From contig NZ_ANAE01000125.1 in the NCBI RefSeq assembly GCF_000341265.1, forward strand, positions 55,163 through 119,162: a stretch of 64,000 nucleotides of DNA, written 5' to 3'. A program made the position numbers and the translations under genes. Source of the DNA: Nocardiopsis prasina DSM 43845 (GTDB lineage Bacteria; Actinomycetota; Actinomycetes; Streptosporangiales; Streptosporangiaceae). Position 1 is the first letter of the stretch. The number at the start of each line of letters is the position of its first letter. The notes beneath the pieces were generated by a model that made no database searches, was not told the DNA's origin, and saw nothing but the letters and a program-made list of their open reading frames with translations. Of the stretch, positions 28,432-36,575 are shown one piece after another.

Positions 28432-28580
28432 CGACAACCCCTCCGTCAGACACCGAACACGGCTCCACGGCCGCGCCCACATCCAACACCCCTTACGCAG
28501 GGTCACCACGTTCGCCCCAACTCCACCTCAGATACGTGTATTCGCAACCTGGTTTAGACCACTCCATCCCCCAGACGCTC

Positions 28581-28586
28581 TAAAGT
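28581..28586 (+). promoter_or_regulatory. -10 box for leaderless pyk
   Basis: TAAAGT ends 7 nt before GTG 28594. This decides the start over the upstream in-frame GTG at 28585, which overlaps the box. Confidence 0.5.
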
Positions 28587-28593
28587 GATAGTC

Positions 28594-30027
28594 GTGACAC
28601 GTCGAGCAAAAATCGTTGCGACCCTTGGCCCCGCCACATCGAGCCCGGAGACACTCCGGCGCCTCGTCGACGCGGGCCTCGACGTCGCCCGTCTCAACCT
28701 CAGCCACGGAACCCACGACGACCACCGCGCCAGCCTCGCCAATCTCAGGCAGGCCGCGGCGGACGCCAACCGAGCAGTGGGGGTCCTCGCGGACCTCCAA
28801 GGACCCAAGATCCGCGTGGGAACCTTCCCCGACGGACCCGTCGAACTCGCCGCGGACGACGAGTTCACCATCACCATCGAGGACGTGCCCGGCGACCGCC
28901 AGCGCGTCTCCACCACCTACAAGGGGCTTCCCAGCGACGTCCGCCCCGGCGACCGCGTCCTCATCGACGACGGCCGCGTCGTGCTGGAGTGCACCAAGAC
29001 CACCAGCACCGAAGTCCACACGCGCGTCATCTTCGGCGGCACCGTCTCCAACCACAAGGGACTCAACCTCCCCGGAGTCGCCGTCAGCGTGCCCGCCCTC
29101 ACCGACAAGGACGAGGCCGACCTGCGCTGGGCCCTCGCCCAGGGCGTCGACATGGTCGCCCTCTCCTTCGTCCGCAGCCCCGCGGACGCCGAGGAGTGCC
29201 ACCGCATCATGGACGAGGAGGGCGTCACCGTCCCCCTCATCGCCAAGATCGAGAAGCCCCAGGCGGTCGAGCGCCTCCAGGACATCATCGAGGTCTTCGA
29301 CGGCGTCATGGTCGCCCGAGGCGACCTCGGTGTCGAACTGCCCCTGGAGAACGTCCCGATGGTGCAGAAGCGCGCCGTCGAACGCTGTCGCGACAAGGCC
29401 AAGCCGGTCATCGTCGCCACGCAGATGCTCGAGTCCATGATCAGCGCGCCCCGACCCACCCGGGCCGAGGCCTCCGACGTCGCCAACGCCGTCCTCGACG
29501 GCGCCGACGCCGTCATGCTCTCCGGCGAGACCAGTGTCGGCCAGTACCCCATCGAGACCGTCGAGACCATGGCGCGCATCGTCAGCGCCGCCGAGCAGGA
29601 GTCCCTGCGCGCCTCGCACATCCTCAACCGGGTGCCGGAGACCACCGGCGGGGCCATCGCCCGCGCCGCCGCCGAGATCGGCGCCACCGTCGGCGCCAAG
29701 GCCCTGGTCGCCTTCACCATGTCCGGTGAGACCGCCCGGCGCCTGGCCCGCTACCGCTCACCCATCCCGCTCCTGGCCTTCACCACCGAGGCCGAGACCC
29801 GGGGCAGGCTCTGCCTGACCTGGGGCACCGAGAGCAACCAGGTCCCGTGGGTCGACAACACCGACGACATGGTCCGCCAGGTCGAGAACGAGCTCCTCCA
29901 GCTCGGCGACTACCACAAGGGCGACAAGGTCGTCATCGTCGCCGGCAGCCCGCCCGGAACCACCGGTTCCACCAACTCCCTGCGTGTCCACCGACTCGGC
30001 GACGCCGTCGCCCTCGGTACCAGCTGA
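28594..30027 (+). CDS. pyk: Pyruvate kinase
   Basis: A 477-residue pyruvate kinase, converting PEP and ADP to pyruvate and ATP in glycolysis. Landmarks are TRRAKIVATLGPATSS, LNLSHGTHDDH, the catalytic lysine region LIAKIEKPQAVERL, the Mg-site segment MVARGDLGVELPLE and MLESMISAPRPTRAEASDVAN. The C-terminal allosteric domain is complete. GTG 28594 gives the usual actinobacterial N-terminus and lies 7 nt after a TAnnnT box, so the mRNA is probably leaderless. Monocistronic, ending at a small hairpin. Confidence 0.97.
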   Translation: MTRRAKIVATLGPATSSPETLRRLVDAGLDVARLNLSHGTHDDHRASLANLRQAAADANRAVGVLADLQGPKIRVGTFPDGPVELAADDEFTITIEDVPGDRQRVSTTYKGLPSDVRPGDRVLIDDGRVVLECTKTTSTEVHTRVIFGGTVSNHKGLNLPGVAVSVPALTDKDEADLRWALAQGVDMVALSFVRSPADAEECHRIMDEEGVTVPLIAKIEKPQAVERLQDIIEVFDGVMVARGDLGVELPLENVPMVQKRAVERCRDKAKPVIVATQMLESMISAPRPTRAEASDVANAVLDGADAVMLSGETSVGQYPIETVETMARIVSAAEQESLRASHILNRVPETTGGAIARAAAEIGATVGAKALVAFTMSGETARRLARYRSPIPLLAFTTEAETRGRLCLTWGTESNQVPWVDNTDDMVRQVENELLQLGDYHKGDKVVIVAGSPPGTTGSTNSLRVHRLGDAVALGTS

Positions 30028-30046
30028 ACCAGCTGACGCGTGAACG

Positions 30047-30065
30047 GGCGCCCCGACCGGGCGCC
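30047..30065 (+). terminator. pyk terminator hairpin
   Basis: A 7-bp stem (30047–30053 with 30059–30065) with a 5-nt loop, 20 bp after the stop. Modest strength. Confidence 0.45.
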
Positions 30066-30243
30066 ACCTGACGGGCCGCATCAGGTCCGGCCCGGGGGAA
30101 GGCGTACTGAGCCGCGCCGACCTCTCCGGGCCGACCGGTGCGGCCGATGTCATGTCCGGGGTCGGGCCGACGCGGGGGAGGGGCGTGCGCCGGAGCACGC
30201 GGAAGCGCCACGACGGCTCTCCGGGGTCACTGCTCCCCGGGGA

Positions 30244-31218
30244 TCACTGCTCCTGGTGGGAGGAGACCCCGCCCTCGAAGGTCACCCGGTCCAACGGCAT
30301 GTCCCAGGGCAACAGGTTCCAGGGGCTCCTCGGGTCCTCGTCCAACAGACCCAGTGCCACCCACACACGGTCGGCGTCCGGCCGGTCGAACTCCACCGGG
30401 TCACCGTCCACGCCCTTGTCCGGCCAGAGCAGGTAACCGGCGTGGAAGGCCGTGGACAGCTGTCCCCACGACGAGTAACGGCGCTGGAGGTCGGAGGCCA
30501 CCCGCCGCAGCAGCGTCTGCGTCTCCACCGGGCTCAGCCAGTCCAGGGTCGCCCCGCCGCACACCAACCGGATGACGTGCACCGACTTCCACCACTGGTA
30601 GGCGCCGATGATCACCGTCTCGTCGGCCTCGGTCACGCGCGTGACCGACCGCAGCCGGGCCACCTGCTCCGGAGACAGCTCCACGGTCTCGCCGGTGTCC
30701 AGCCCGCCCTGGTCCAGGGGCAGCCGCGACCGGGCCGTGCCCGCGCGCAGGTCCACCGCCAGGTCCAGGCTCGGCCCCTGGTGCAGCCCCGCCAACAGGG
30801 TGTCGACCGCGGCCAGCAGGGACTCCCGGTCCACCACCGACCACTGGCGCTCCAGCATCCGCCGGTACCGGCGGCGCAGACTCGGCCGCGCCACCACGTC
30901 CCAGGGCTCGGCCAGCGCCACACGGAACGGGGCCGCCGCCGCGGCGGCCCAGCGTTCGGTGCTCAACGGGGCCTCGGGGTCCTTGGTCCGGATCGTCGGC
31001 GACTCACGCGAGCCCACCACCAACTCGGCGAAGGAACCCGCGGCCAGGACCAGCAGGGGAAGGAACGACCAGCCTGGCAGGTCCACCGCGACGAGCAGGA
31101 CCGCAAGCAGGGCCACCGGGGTCCACAACCACGGCTGCCGACGCCGGGAACCCCAGGCCACCACGACCCAGGCCCCGATCACCAGCGCGCCGATCACCCC
31201 GGCCACCGCGGTCAACAA
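30244..31218 (-). CDS. DUF1266-domain membrane protein
   Basis: A protein of about 324 residues with two N-terminal membrane helices and a cytoplasmic DUF1266 domain. Landmarks are LAEPWDVVARP, YRRMLERQWSVVDRESLLAAVD, YQWWKSVHVIRL, DLQRRYSSWGQLSTAFHAGYLLW and PWNLLPWDMPL. The family is uncharacterised. The start is uncertain: TTG 31218 has a GAGAGGGG site about 8 nt upstream, while the open frame continues to 31461 without an obvious initiator. A near-repeat (gtcactgctcc / atcactgctcc) straddles its stop codon. Confidence 0.65.
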   Translation of the reverse strand: MLTAVAGVIGALVIGAWVVVAWGSRRRQPWLWTPVALLAVLLVAVDLPGWSFLPLLVLAAGSFAELVVGSRESPTIRTKDPEAPLSTERWAAAAAAPFRVALAEPWDVVARPSLRRRYRRMLERQWSVVDRESLLAAVDTLLAGLHQGPSLDLAVDLRAGTARSRLPLDQGGLDTGETVELSPEQVARLRSVTRVTEADETVIIGAYQWWKSVHVIRLVCGGATLDWLSPVETQTLLRRVASDLQRRYSSWGQLSTAFHAGYLLWPDKGVDGDPVEFDRPDADRVWVALGLLDEDPRSPWNLLPWDMPLDRVTFEGGVSSHQEQ

Positions 31219-31416
31219 CCGTCGCCCCTCTCTCGCTGCGTGCCCGATCCGACTGGGCTTTCCGCCATCAAGGATCAGGGACGCGACGGCTTCCAGGCGA
31301 CCGAACCCACGGGTTGTGCTCAGGTTGTGGCCGTGATGTGACCGGTTCAGCCAGCTTGTAGCTACATAAAATGACAAAAGGCCTATTTGGGGTCGAATAG
31401 GTCGGGTAGTTACAGA

Positions 31417-31451
31417 GGTTCTGGCCAGTCTGTCCCGACCCGGCCAGAACC
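31417..31451 (-). terminator. Terminator of the beta-lactamase gene
   Basis: A perfect 10-bp inverted repeat (31417–31426 with 31442–31451) with a 15-nt loop, 25 bp past the beta-lactamase stop. An AT-rich patch beyond it (31360–31400) probably carries the DUF1266 promoter. Confidence 0.6.
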
Positions 31452-31475
31452 CCCGCGACAACCGCCGAAAACCCC

Positions 31476-32399
31476 CTAGCCCAGGGCCTCCACGACCACC
31501 TCGGTCGCCTCCGCGACCAGCGCGTCGTCGTACTCCGCGTCCTCGACGTCACGGCTCGACAGCACGGCCAGCAGGATCGGGTCGCCCTCGCCCTCCTCCG
31601 GCCACAGCACCGCGATGTCGTTACGCGTCCCGTGACCTCCGCCACCGGTCTTGTCGCCCACGACCCAGCCCTCCGGCACACCCGCACGGATCAGATCGTC
31701 ACCCGTCGTGTTCCGCACCAGCAGATCCACCAGCACCTCACGGCGGTCCTCCGGCAGGACCTCGCCCAGAGTGAAAGCCTCCAGGCTCCCCGCCAGGGCC
31801 TCCGGGGTGCTCGTGTCGCGCTCGTCACCCGGAACGGCCTCGTTGAGGTCCGGCTCCCACCGCACCGGGTTGGTCACGTCGTCGCCGGTGAGCTCCTCCA
31901 ACGCGGAACCGAACCCCTCCGGGCCGCCGATCTCCTCCAACAACAGGTTCGCCGCCGCGTTGTCGCTGAAGCGCACCGTCGCGTCACACAGCTCCAACAA
32001 CGACATCCCCGACTCCAGGTGCTCCTCCACCACCGGCGAGTGCGGCACCAGCACACTCTCGTCGAAGGTCACCACCCGTTCCATCTCCTCCAACGAGTTC
32101 CCCGACAACACCACCCCCGCCAACAACGCCTTGAACGTCGAGGCGAACGCGAACCGCTCACCCTCCTGGAACGCCACCTCCTCGCCCGATCCCGTGTCCA
32201 ACGCGTACACACCCAACCGGGCGTCGAACTCCTCCTCCAGGGCCTCGAACTCCGCCTCGAAGTCCACCGTCACCGAAGCCGACTCCGCGGGCGTACCCGT
32301 GCCCCCCGCACCCTCGGCAGCACCACACCCCACCAGAGGCACCAACGCCACCGACGCAACGAAACCGCGCCACCACACACCGCGCACAGCAAAGCCCAC
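31476..32399 (-). CDS. Class A beta-lactamase, lipoprotein
   Basis: A 307-residue class A serine beta-lactamase. All active-site elements are present: Ser87-T-F-Lys90, SDN (145–147), Glu182 in EPDLN, and KTG (250–252). GTG 32399 gives a signal peptide ending in the lipobox LVGC, so Cys25 should be lipidated and the enzyme held on the outer face of the membrane; GGGGGC precedes it. Hydrolysis of penicillins or cephalosporins is expected; the spectrum cannot be predicted. It faces a LysR regulator across a 136-bp intergenic region, arranged as blaL is with blaA–blaB in Streptomyces cacaoi, so beta-lactam induction is plausible. Confidence 0.92.
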   Translation of the reverse strand: MGFAVRGVWWRGFVASVALVPLVGCGAAEGAGGTGTPAESASVTVDFEAEFEALEEEFDARLGVYALDTGSGEEVAFQEGERFAFASTFKALLAGVVLSGNSLEEMERVVTFDESVLVPHSPVVEEHLESGMSLLELCDATVRFSDNAAANLLLEEIGGPEGFGSALEELTGDDVTNPVRWEPDLNEAVPGDERDTSTPEALAGSLEAFTLGEVLPEDRREVLVDLLVRNTTGDDLIRAGVPEGWVVGDKTGGGGHGTRNDIAVLWPEEGEGDPILLAVLSSRDVEDAEYDDALVAEATEVVVEALG

Positions 32400-32535
32400 G
32401 AAAGCCCCCAAAGGAACAGGAATCAGAAGAGAGGCGAGCCAGAACCGACCCGCCCCCGCAGTCTCACCAACCACCACCCATGCTGTCCAAGACACAAACA
32501 GCCACACCCATGCTATTTCGACATAAGCTCAGACC
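32400..32535. promoter_or_regulatory. Divergent bla/LysR control region
   Basis: A 10-bp direct repeat CACCCATGCT occurs at 32475–32484 and 32505–32514, 30 bp apart (about three helical turns), between the divergent genes. A LysR protein could bind here. A TTGGAC-like -35 facing the beta-lactamase is at 32485–32490 (minus strand), with only a poor -10. Confidence 0.4.
32524..32529 (+). promoter_or_regulatory. -10 box for leaderless LysR gene
   Basis: TAAGCT ends 6 nt before ATG 32536. Confidence 0.45.
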
Positions 32536-33399
32536 ATGGACCTCGTCGGAGCCTGCACCGCCTTCATCCACGTCAGCGACCGAGGCAGCTTCACCCTCGG
32601 AGCCGCCGCCGCGCGCATCCCCCAACCCGTCGCCAGCCGCCGCATCGCCGCCCTGGAGAAACACCTCGGCGCACCCCTCTTCGACCGCACCACACGACGC
32701 GCCACCCTCACCCAGTTCGGCCACACCGTCCTGCCCACCGCACGACGCCTCGTCGACCTCGCCCACACCCTCGAACACGACGCCGCCCAGGCCCGCCGCA
32801 CACCCCTGCGCCTCGCCGTCCCCGCCACCTGCACCACCCACGACCTCGCCCACCTCACCGCCCAGGCCCGCCGCCACGACCTCCACCTCGACCCCCACCC
32901 CGCGCCACCCGCCCAACGCGAGGAACTCCTCCACACCCGACAGGTCCGCACCGCCATCACCGCCGTCCCACCCGACCGCGCGCACTGGACCGTCCCCCTC
33001 GGCCTCGCCACCCACCACCCTCCCCACGCCAACACCCACTACCTCGAAACCCTCCGCCCCCACCGCGACGACACCACCCCGCCCCGCCGCCTCTGGATCC
33101 AGCCCGAGGACGACACCCCCCACATCCGCGACCCGCTCACCCACACCGGCGACACAATCGGCCTCCAACCCACCCAGATCACCCGCGCCACCACCCTCAC
33201 CACCGCCACCGCCGAGATCCTCACCACCCACGACCTCCTCCTCTGCTCACCCCGCCAGGCCGACGACCTCAACCTCCACTGGCGCCCCATCGGAGAGATC
33301 CAACCCACCCGCACCTACACCGCCACCGGAGAACAGTCCGAGACACTCCGCACACACCTGCACCCACACATCGCCCAATGCCTCGGAGCCACCCCGTGA
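32536..33399 (+). CDS. LysR-family regulator (BlaA/AmpR-like by context)
   Basis: A 287-residue LysR transcription factor. The N-terminal helix-turn-helix is clear (FIHVSDRGSFTLGAAAARIP, QPVASRRIAALEKHLG, PLFDRTTRRATLTQFG), followed by a linker helix and an effector domain unusually rich in His, Thr and Pro. Its stop overlaps the next start by 4 bp (GTGA), so it is coupled to a penicillin-recognising-type protein, and it diverges from a beta-lactamase gene. This matches the S. cacaoi BlaA regulator. It probably activates the beta-lactamase gene. Confidence 0.85.
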   Translation: MDLVGACTAFIHVSDRGSFTLGAAAARIPQPVASRRIAALEKHLGAPLFDRTTRRATLTQFGHTVLPTARRLVDLAHTLEHDAAQARRTPLRLAVPATCTTHDLAHLTAQARRHDLHLDPHPAPPAQREELLHTRQVRTAITAVPPDRAHWTVPLGLATHHPPHANTHYLETLRPHRDDTTPPRRLWIQPEDDTPHIRDPLTHTGDTIGLQPTQITRATTLTTATAEILTTHDLLLCSPRQADDLNLHWRPIGEIQPTRTYTATGEQSETLRTHLHPHIAQCLGATP

Positions 33400-34283
33400 T
33401 CACCCAACGACTCCAGACCGAACTCGAACAGGCCGGACTCCAGGCCTCCCTCCTCGTCCGCGACCTCAACACCGGCCACGAGATCGGCATCGACCCCGAC
33501 ACCGAGTACGCCACCGCCTCCCTCGTCAAGATCCCCCTCGCCCTCGCCACCCTCGAACGCCTCCACCAGGGCGAACTCGACGGCACCACCCCCGTCCGCG
33601 TCGAACCCGGCGGCCCCACCACCGGCCCCATCGGCCTCGGCCGCTTCCGCCACCCCGCCACCGTCGCCGTCGACGACCTCCTCTACCTCGCCATGTGCCT
33701 CAGCGACAACGTCGCCGCCGACACCCTCTTCGACCTCACCCCACCCGCACGGACCACCGACGTCCTCCGCGCCCACGGCATCCACGGCATCACCGTCCGC
33801 CACCGCGTCCGCGACCTCAACGAAACCCCCGCCGAACGCCTCGCCCCCGACGAGACCCACCTCGCCCACACCCTCGCCATCCAGGCGGCCAGCGCCGGAC
33901 GCGGACACCGCATCCCCCAACTCGACGTCACCCGCGCCAACTCCGGCTCCGCCCGCGCCCACGTCGACCTCCTCCAGGCCCTGTGGAAACCCACCACCAT
34001 CCACCCCGACACCGCCGCCCGCCTGCGCTCCCTCATGGCCGACAACGTCATCCGCCACCGCCTCGCCCCCGAGTTCAGCACCGACGCCAGCACCTGGTCC
34101 TCCAAGACCGGCAGCGTCCTCAACCACCGCCACGAGGTCGGCGTCGTCGAACACAGGGGAGGCGAGGCCTACGCCATCGCCGCCCTCACCGCCTCCTCCG
34201 TCCCCGCCCGCCACCAACCCGCCGCCGAAGCCCTCATCGGACGCGCCGCCCGCACCCTCCGCGACCACCTCCGCGCCACCTGA
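33396..34283 (+). CDS. Cytoplasmic beta-lactamase-like protein (BlaB-like)
   Basis: A 295-residue serine-hydrolase-fold protein with the penicillin-recognising triad Ser42-L-V-Lys45, SDN (103–105) and KTG (237–239), but no signal peptide and no ExxLN motif carrying the deacylating glutamate. It therefore looks like a class A beta-lactamase scaffold kept in the cytosol and probably unable to hydrolyse efficiently. In S. cacaoi, BlaB has the same motifs and is needed with BlaA for induction. The coupled start (GTG 33396 in the LysR stop) supports a shared regulatory job. A true cytosolic hydrolase is the alternative. Confidence 0.75.
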   Translation: MITQRLQTELEQAGLQASLLVRDLNTGHEIGIDPDTEYATASLVKIPLALATLERLHQGELDGTTPVRVEPGGPTTGPIGLGRFRHPATVAVDDLLYLAMCLSDNVAADTLFDLTPPARTTDVLRAHGIHGITVRHRVRDLNETPAERLAPDETHLAHTLAIQAASAGRGHRIPQLDVTRANSGSARAHVDLLQALWKPTTIHPDTAARLRSLMADNVIRHRLAPEFSTDASTWSSKTGSVLNHRHEVGVVEHRGGEAYAIAALTASSVPARHQPAAEALIGRAARTLRDHLRAT

Positions 34284-34333
34284 CCAGACCCGAAACTGAC
34301 GTGCCGTAGAGGAACAACAGACCAGCTCAGACG

Positions 34334-34339
34334 TAGCGT
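34334..34339 (+). promoter_or_regulatory. -10 box for leaderless VOC gene
   Basis: TAGCGT ends 6 nt before ATG 34346. Confidence 0.4.
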
Positions 34340-34345
34340 TGAGGC

Positions 34346-34792
34346 ATGCTCACACAGATCGCCATCCACTCCGTGACCGTCCTCGACCAGGACGAGGCCC
34401 TCGACTTCTACGTCGGCAAACTCGGCTTCGAGGTCGGCGACGACGTCGACATGGGATTCATGCGGTGGCTCACCATCACCCTGCCCGCCGACCCGGACCG
34501 CCACATCCTCCTGGAGGTGCCCTCCCAGGACGAGAACGGCGCCCAGGTCCGCGAACTCCTCACCAAGGGCGCCCTCGGCGTCGCCGCCATCATCAACACC
34601 GACGACTGCCAGGCCACCTACGACACCCTGCGGGCGCGAGGAGTCCAGTTCACCGAGGAACCGACCCAGCAGCCCTACGGCATCGACTGCGCCCTGCGCG
34701 ACCCCTTCGGCAACCACCTCCGCATCACCCAGCCCACACCGATGCAGGAGATCACCGAGGAGGACCTCAGGCGCTGGCGGGGTGAGGAGTAG
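34346..34792 (+). CDS. Glyoxalase/bleomycin-resistance (VOC) family protein
   Basis: A 148-residue single VOC-fold protein: the N-terminal IAIHSVTVLDQDEALDFYVGKLGFEVGDDV unit is spread over about residues 5–34, and the C-terminal DPFGNHLRITQP closes the second beta-alpha-beta repeat. Possible metal ligands are His8, Glu in LLEVP and the C-terminal acidic residue. Functions in the family range from glyoxalase to drug binding, and none can be assigned. A downstream stem (cccgtg…cacggg, 34802–34816) separates it from the convergent gene. Confidence 0.85.
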   Translation: MLTQIAIHSVTVLDQDEALDFYVGKLGFEVGDDVDMGFMRWLTITLPADPDRHILLEVPSQDENGAQVRELLTKGALGVAAIINTDDCQATYDTLRARGVQFTEEPTQQPYGIDCALRDPFGNHLRITQPTPMQEITEEDLRRWRGEE

Positions 34793-34829
34793 CCCCGCCC
34801 GCCCGTGCCCCACGGGTGCTCGGGCGTCC

Positions 34830-35651
34830 TCAGTACTTGGGCCCCACGAACGCGTCCATCCGCGCCACCGCGTCCCGCTGGGACACCGAAACGACGTGTT
34901 TGTCCCGGTAGCGCGGTTCCTGCCTGATCACGTGGACCTTCCACGCGATGTCCAACCGGTCCAGAGCGTCGGTGAACACCCCCACGATGTCCGTCGAGGA
35001 GTTCGTGAAGTGGTAGCGCGGGTACTCGTAGTGCACCGTCTCCCCGTTCCGTCGCTTCCTGCGTATCCGATTGATCACCCGGCAACCGTCCGAGTGGATG
35101 AGGCCGCGTATCAGGGCTTCGGGATGCTGGTTCACGATGGCGGCCTGCCAGGGCTCCAGAGCGATGGTGCGGTCGTGTTTTTTGCCCGGCCCGTGTTGGG
35201 GGAACAGACAGGGCCAGTGCTTCCAGTTGCTGTGCACCTCGGTGCACCCCGTGGAGGGGACCCGGGAGACCCTGTGGTCGGGGCGGATCGCGGCCATACT
35301 CCCCGCGCAGAGTTCTATGAGTCCGGGCCAGGTGTCGGAGCACATGACACGCAGCCGCCAGACCCCCTTCGTGGGGTCTCCGGCCGGGGTGAGACACCCG
35401 TCGCCGAGGTAGAGGCCCAGGAGGTACCCGTACGCATCCGTTCGTCGGGGTGGGGCGGGTACGGGTTCACACCGGGGACACAGGTCGGTGCCGACGTACC
35501 TGTCCACGAGTGAACGGTCGAGGATCCACGTCCGAAGCGTGGACCGGTTGATGCCCGTCCGACGGCTGACCTCCGCGCAGGAGATTCCGGAATCGATGAG
35601 GGAGACGGCCTCGCGCCTGACATGCGGTGAGTACATACGGTGCATGTTCAC
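34830..35651 (-). CDS. HTH plus LAGLIDADG-like endonuclease-type protein
   Basis: A 273-residue protein with an N-terminal transposase/Hin-like helix-turn-helix (VRREAVSLIDSGISCAEV, RTGINRSTLRTW), a CPRC knuckle (about 58–61), then two LAGLIDADG-like helices, AYGYLLGLYLGDGC and ALIRGLIHSDGC, about 105 residues apart. Two such helices make a monomeric LAGLIDADG fold; the acidic residue of each (GDG, SDG) is retained. It is free-standing, not inside an intron or intein. Relatives in actinomycetes are often annotated as regulators. It could be a domesticated homing endonuclease acting as a DNA-binding protein. GTG 35651, ATG 35645 or ATG 35636 could start it. Confidence 0.65.
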   Translation of the reverse strand: MNMHRMYSPHVRREAVSLIDSGISCAEVSRRTGINRSTLRTWILDRSLVDRYVGTDLCPRCEPVPAPPRRTDAYGYLLGLYLGDGCLTPAGDPTKGVWRLRVMCSDTWPGLIELCAGSMAAIRPDHRVSRVPSTGCTEVHSNWKHWPCLFPQHGPGKKHDRTIALEPWQAAIVNQHPEALIRGLIHSDGCRVINRIRRKRRNGETVHYEYPRYHFTNSSTDIVGVFTDALDRLDIAWKVHVIRQEPRYRDKHVVSVSQRDAVARMDAFVGPKY

Positions 35652-35688
35652 TCACGCCTCGGACATTCCCGGATGGCTTCGAACGCAG

Positions 35689-35711
35689 AAAAGCCACCCG
35701 TGGGGGTGGCT
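35689..35711 (-). terminator. tRNA gene terminator
   Basis: On the minus strand, an 8-bp stem (35704–35711 with 35692–35699), 4-nt loop, followed by TTTTC. A classical intrinsic terminator two bases after the tRNA CCA end. Confidence 0.85.
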
Positions 35712-35713
35712 GC

Positions 35714-35790
35714 TGGTGCCCCGAGTGGGATTCGAACCCACACTTGATGGTGTTTGAGACCATTGACTCTGCCGGTTGGTCTATCGGGGC
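35714..35790 (-). tRNA. tRNA with Leu anticodon CAA and short variable loop
   Basis: A complete cloverleaf on the minus strand: acceptor gccccga/tcggggc, D-arm with 3-bp stem and GG, anticodon arm atggt-ctCAAac-accat, a 5-nt variable region (caagt), T-arm gtggg-ttcgaat-cccac, A73 and an encoded CCA. The anticodon CAA reads UUG (leucine). Bacterial tRNA-Leu normally has a long variable arm; this one does not. A73, the D-loop GG and 3-bp D-stem are nonetheless leucine-like. It is followed by a strong terminator, suggesting a live gene. Confidence 0.85.
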
Positions 35791-35917
35791 GTTTGAGTTG
35801 TTGGTTCCGATTGTCCGGTTTGCCTGTTCGGCCTCCCGGGGCGACGCTCCGTCAACGGTGGAGTCACGATTGACGCGCATTGCCGGGGCCAACGGTCAGC
35901 ATACTAGCGGATCTCGG

Positions 35918-35923
35918 TAACCT
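35918..35923 (+). promoter_or_regulatory. -10 box for leaderless ANTAR regulator gene
   Basis: TAACCT ends 7 nt before GTG 35931 and decides that start over GTG 35925, which would overlap the expected transcription start. Confidence 0.45.
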
Positions 35924-35930
35924 CGTGTAC

Positions 35931-36521
35931 GTGACGAGGACGCAGAGCCGTGTGGTGATCGCGGAAGACGAGGCCCTGATTCGCCTGGATCTCAAGGAGA
36001 TGCTCGAAGAGGACGGTTACGCCGTCGTCGGGGAGGCTGGCGACGGTGAGGCCGCCATTCGGCTTGCCCAGGAGCTCAAACCCGACCTGGTGATCACCGA
36101 CATCAAGATGCCGGTGCTCGACGGCCTGTCGGCCGCCGAGCGCATCGCCGGGGAGCGCATCGCCCCGGTCGTGATCCTGACCGCCTTCTCCCAGCGGGAG
36201 CTGGTGGAGCGGGCCCGCGAGGCCGGGGCCATGGCCTACCTGGTCAAGCCGTTCAGCAAGTCGGACCTGGTGCCGGCGATCGAGATGGCCACCTCGCGCT
36301 ACGCCGAGTTGGCCGCGCTGGAGGCCGAGGTCGGCAGCCTCCAGGAGCGACTGGAGACCCGAAAGCTCGTGGAGCAGGCCAAGGGCCTGCTCCAGACCCG
36401 CCACGGGATGAGTGAGCCCGAGGCGTTCCGGTGGATCCAGAAGAACTCCATGGACCGCCGGCTGACCATGCGCAAGGTCGCCGAGACCGTCGTCGAGACG
36501 CTCGGGGGACAGTCCTCCTGA
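35931..36521 (+). CDS. Response regulator with ANTAR RNA-binding domain
   Basis: A 196-residue two-domain protein. The N-terminal receiver has VVIAEDEALIRLDL, phosphoacceptor Asp in PDLVITDIKMP, the Thr in VVILTAF and Lys in AYLVKPFSKSDL. The C-terminal ANTAR domain (about 130–190: RKLVEQAKGLLQ, GMSEPEAFRWIQKNSMD, MRKVAETV) binds paired RNA hairpins to prevent termination. No partner kinase is adjacent. In streptomycetes and mycobacteria an ANTAR regulator occupies the same spot near pyk and polA (Rv1626-like). Phosphorylation would switch dimerisation and RNA binding. Confidence 0.93.
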   Translation: MTRTQSRVVIAEDEALIRLDLKEMLEEDGYAVVGEAGDGEAAIRLAQELKPDLVITDIKMPVLDGLSAAERIAGERIAPVVILTAFSQRELVERAREAGAMAYLVKPFSKSDLVPAIEMATSRYAELAALEAEVGSLQERLETRKLVEQAKGLLQTRHGMSEPEAFRWIQKNSMDRRLTMRKVAETVVETLGGQSS

Positions 36522-36547
36522 CGGACCGACCGCCGCAGCCCTGAACC

Positions 36548-36575
36548 GGGGCCGTACCCGAACGGGTGCGGCCCC
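36548..36575 (+). terminator. Terminator after ANTAR regulator
   Basis: A 13-nt arm (36548–36560) pairs with 36563–36575 (one G·U), followed by TT, 26 bp after the stop. Confidence 0.75.

Noticed and set aside
35689..35790. tRNA as an integration (att) site for a mobile island carrying the HTH–LAGLIDADG gene.
   Set aside because: No repeat of the tRNA 3' end was found nearby and flanking genes are conserved core genes.
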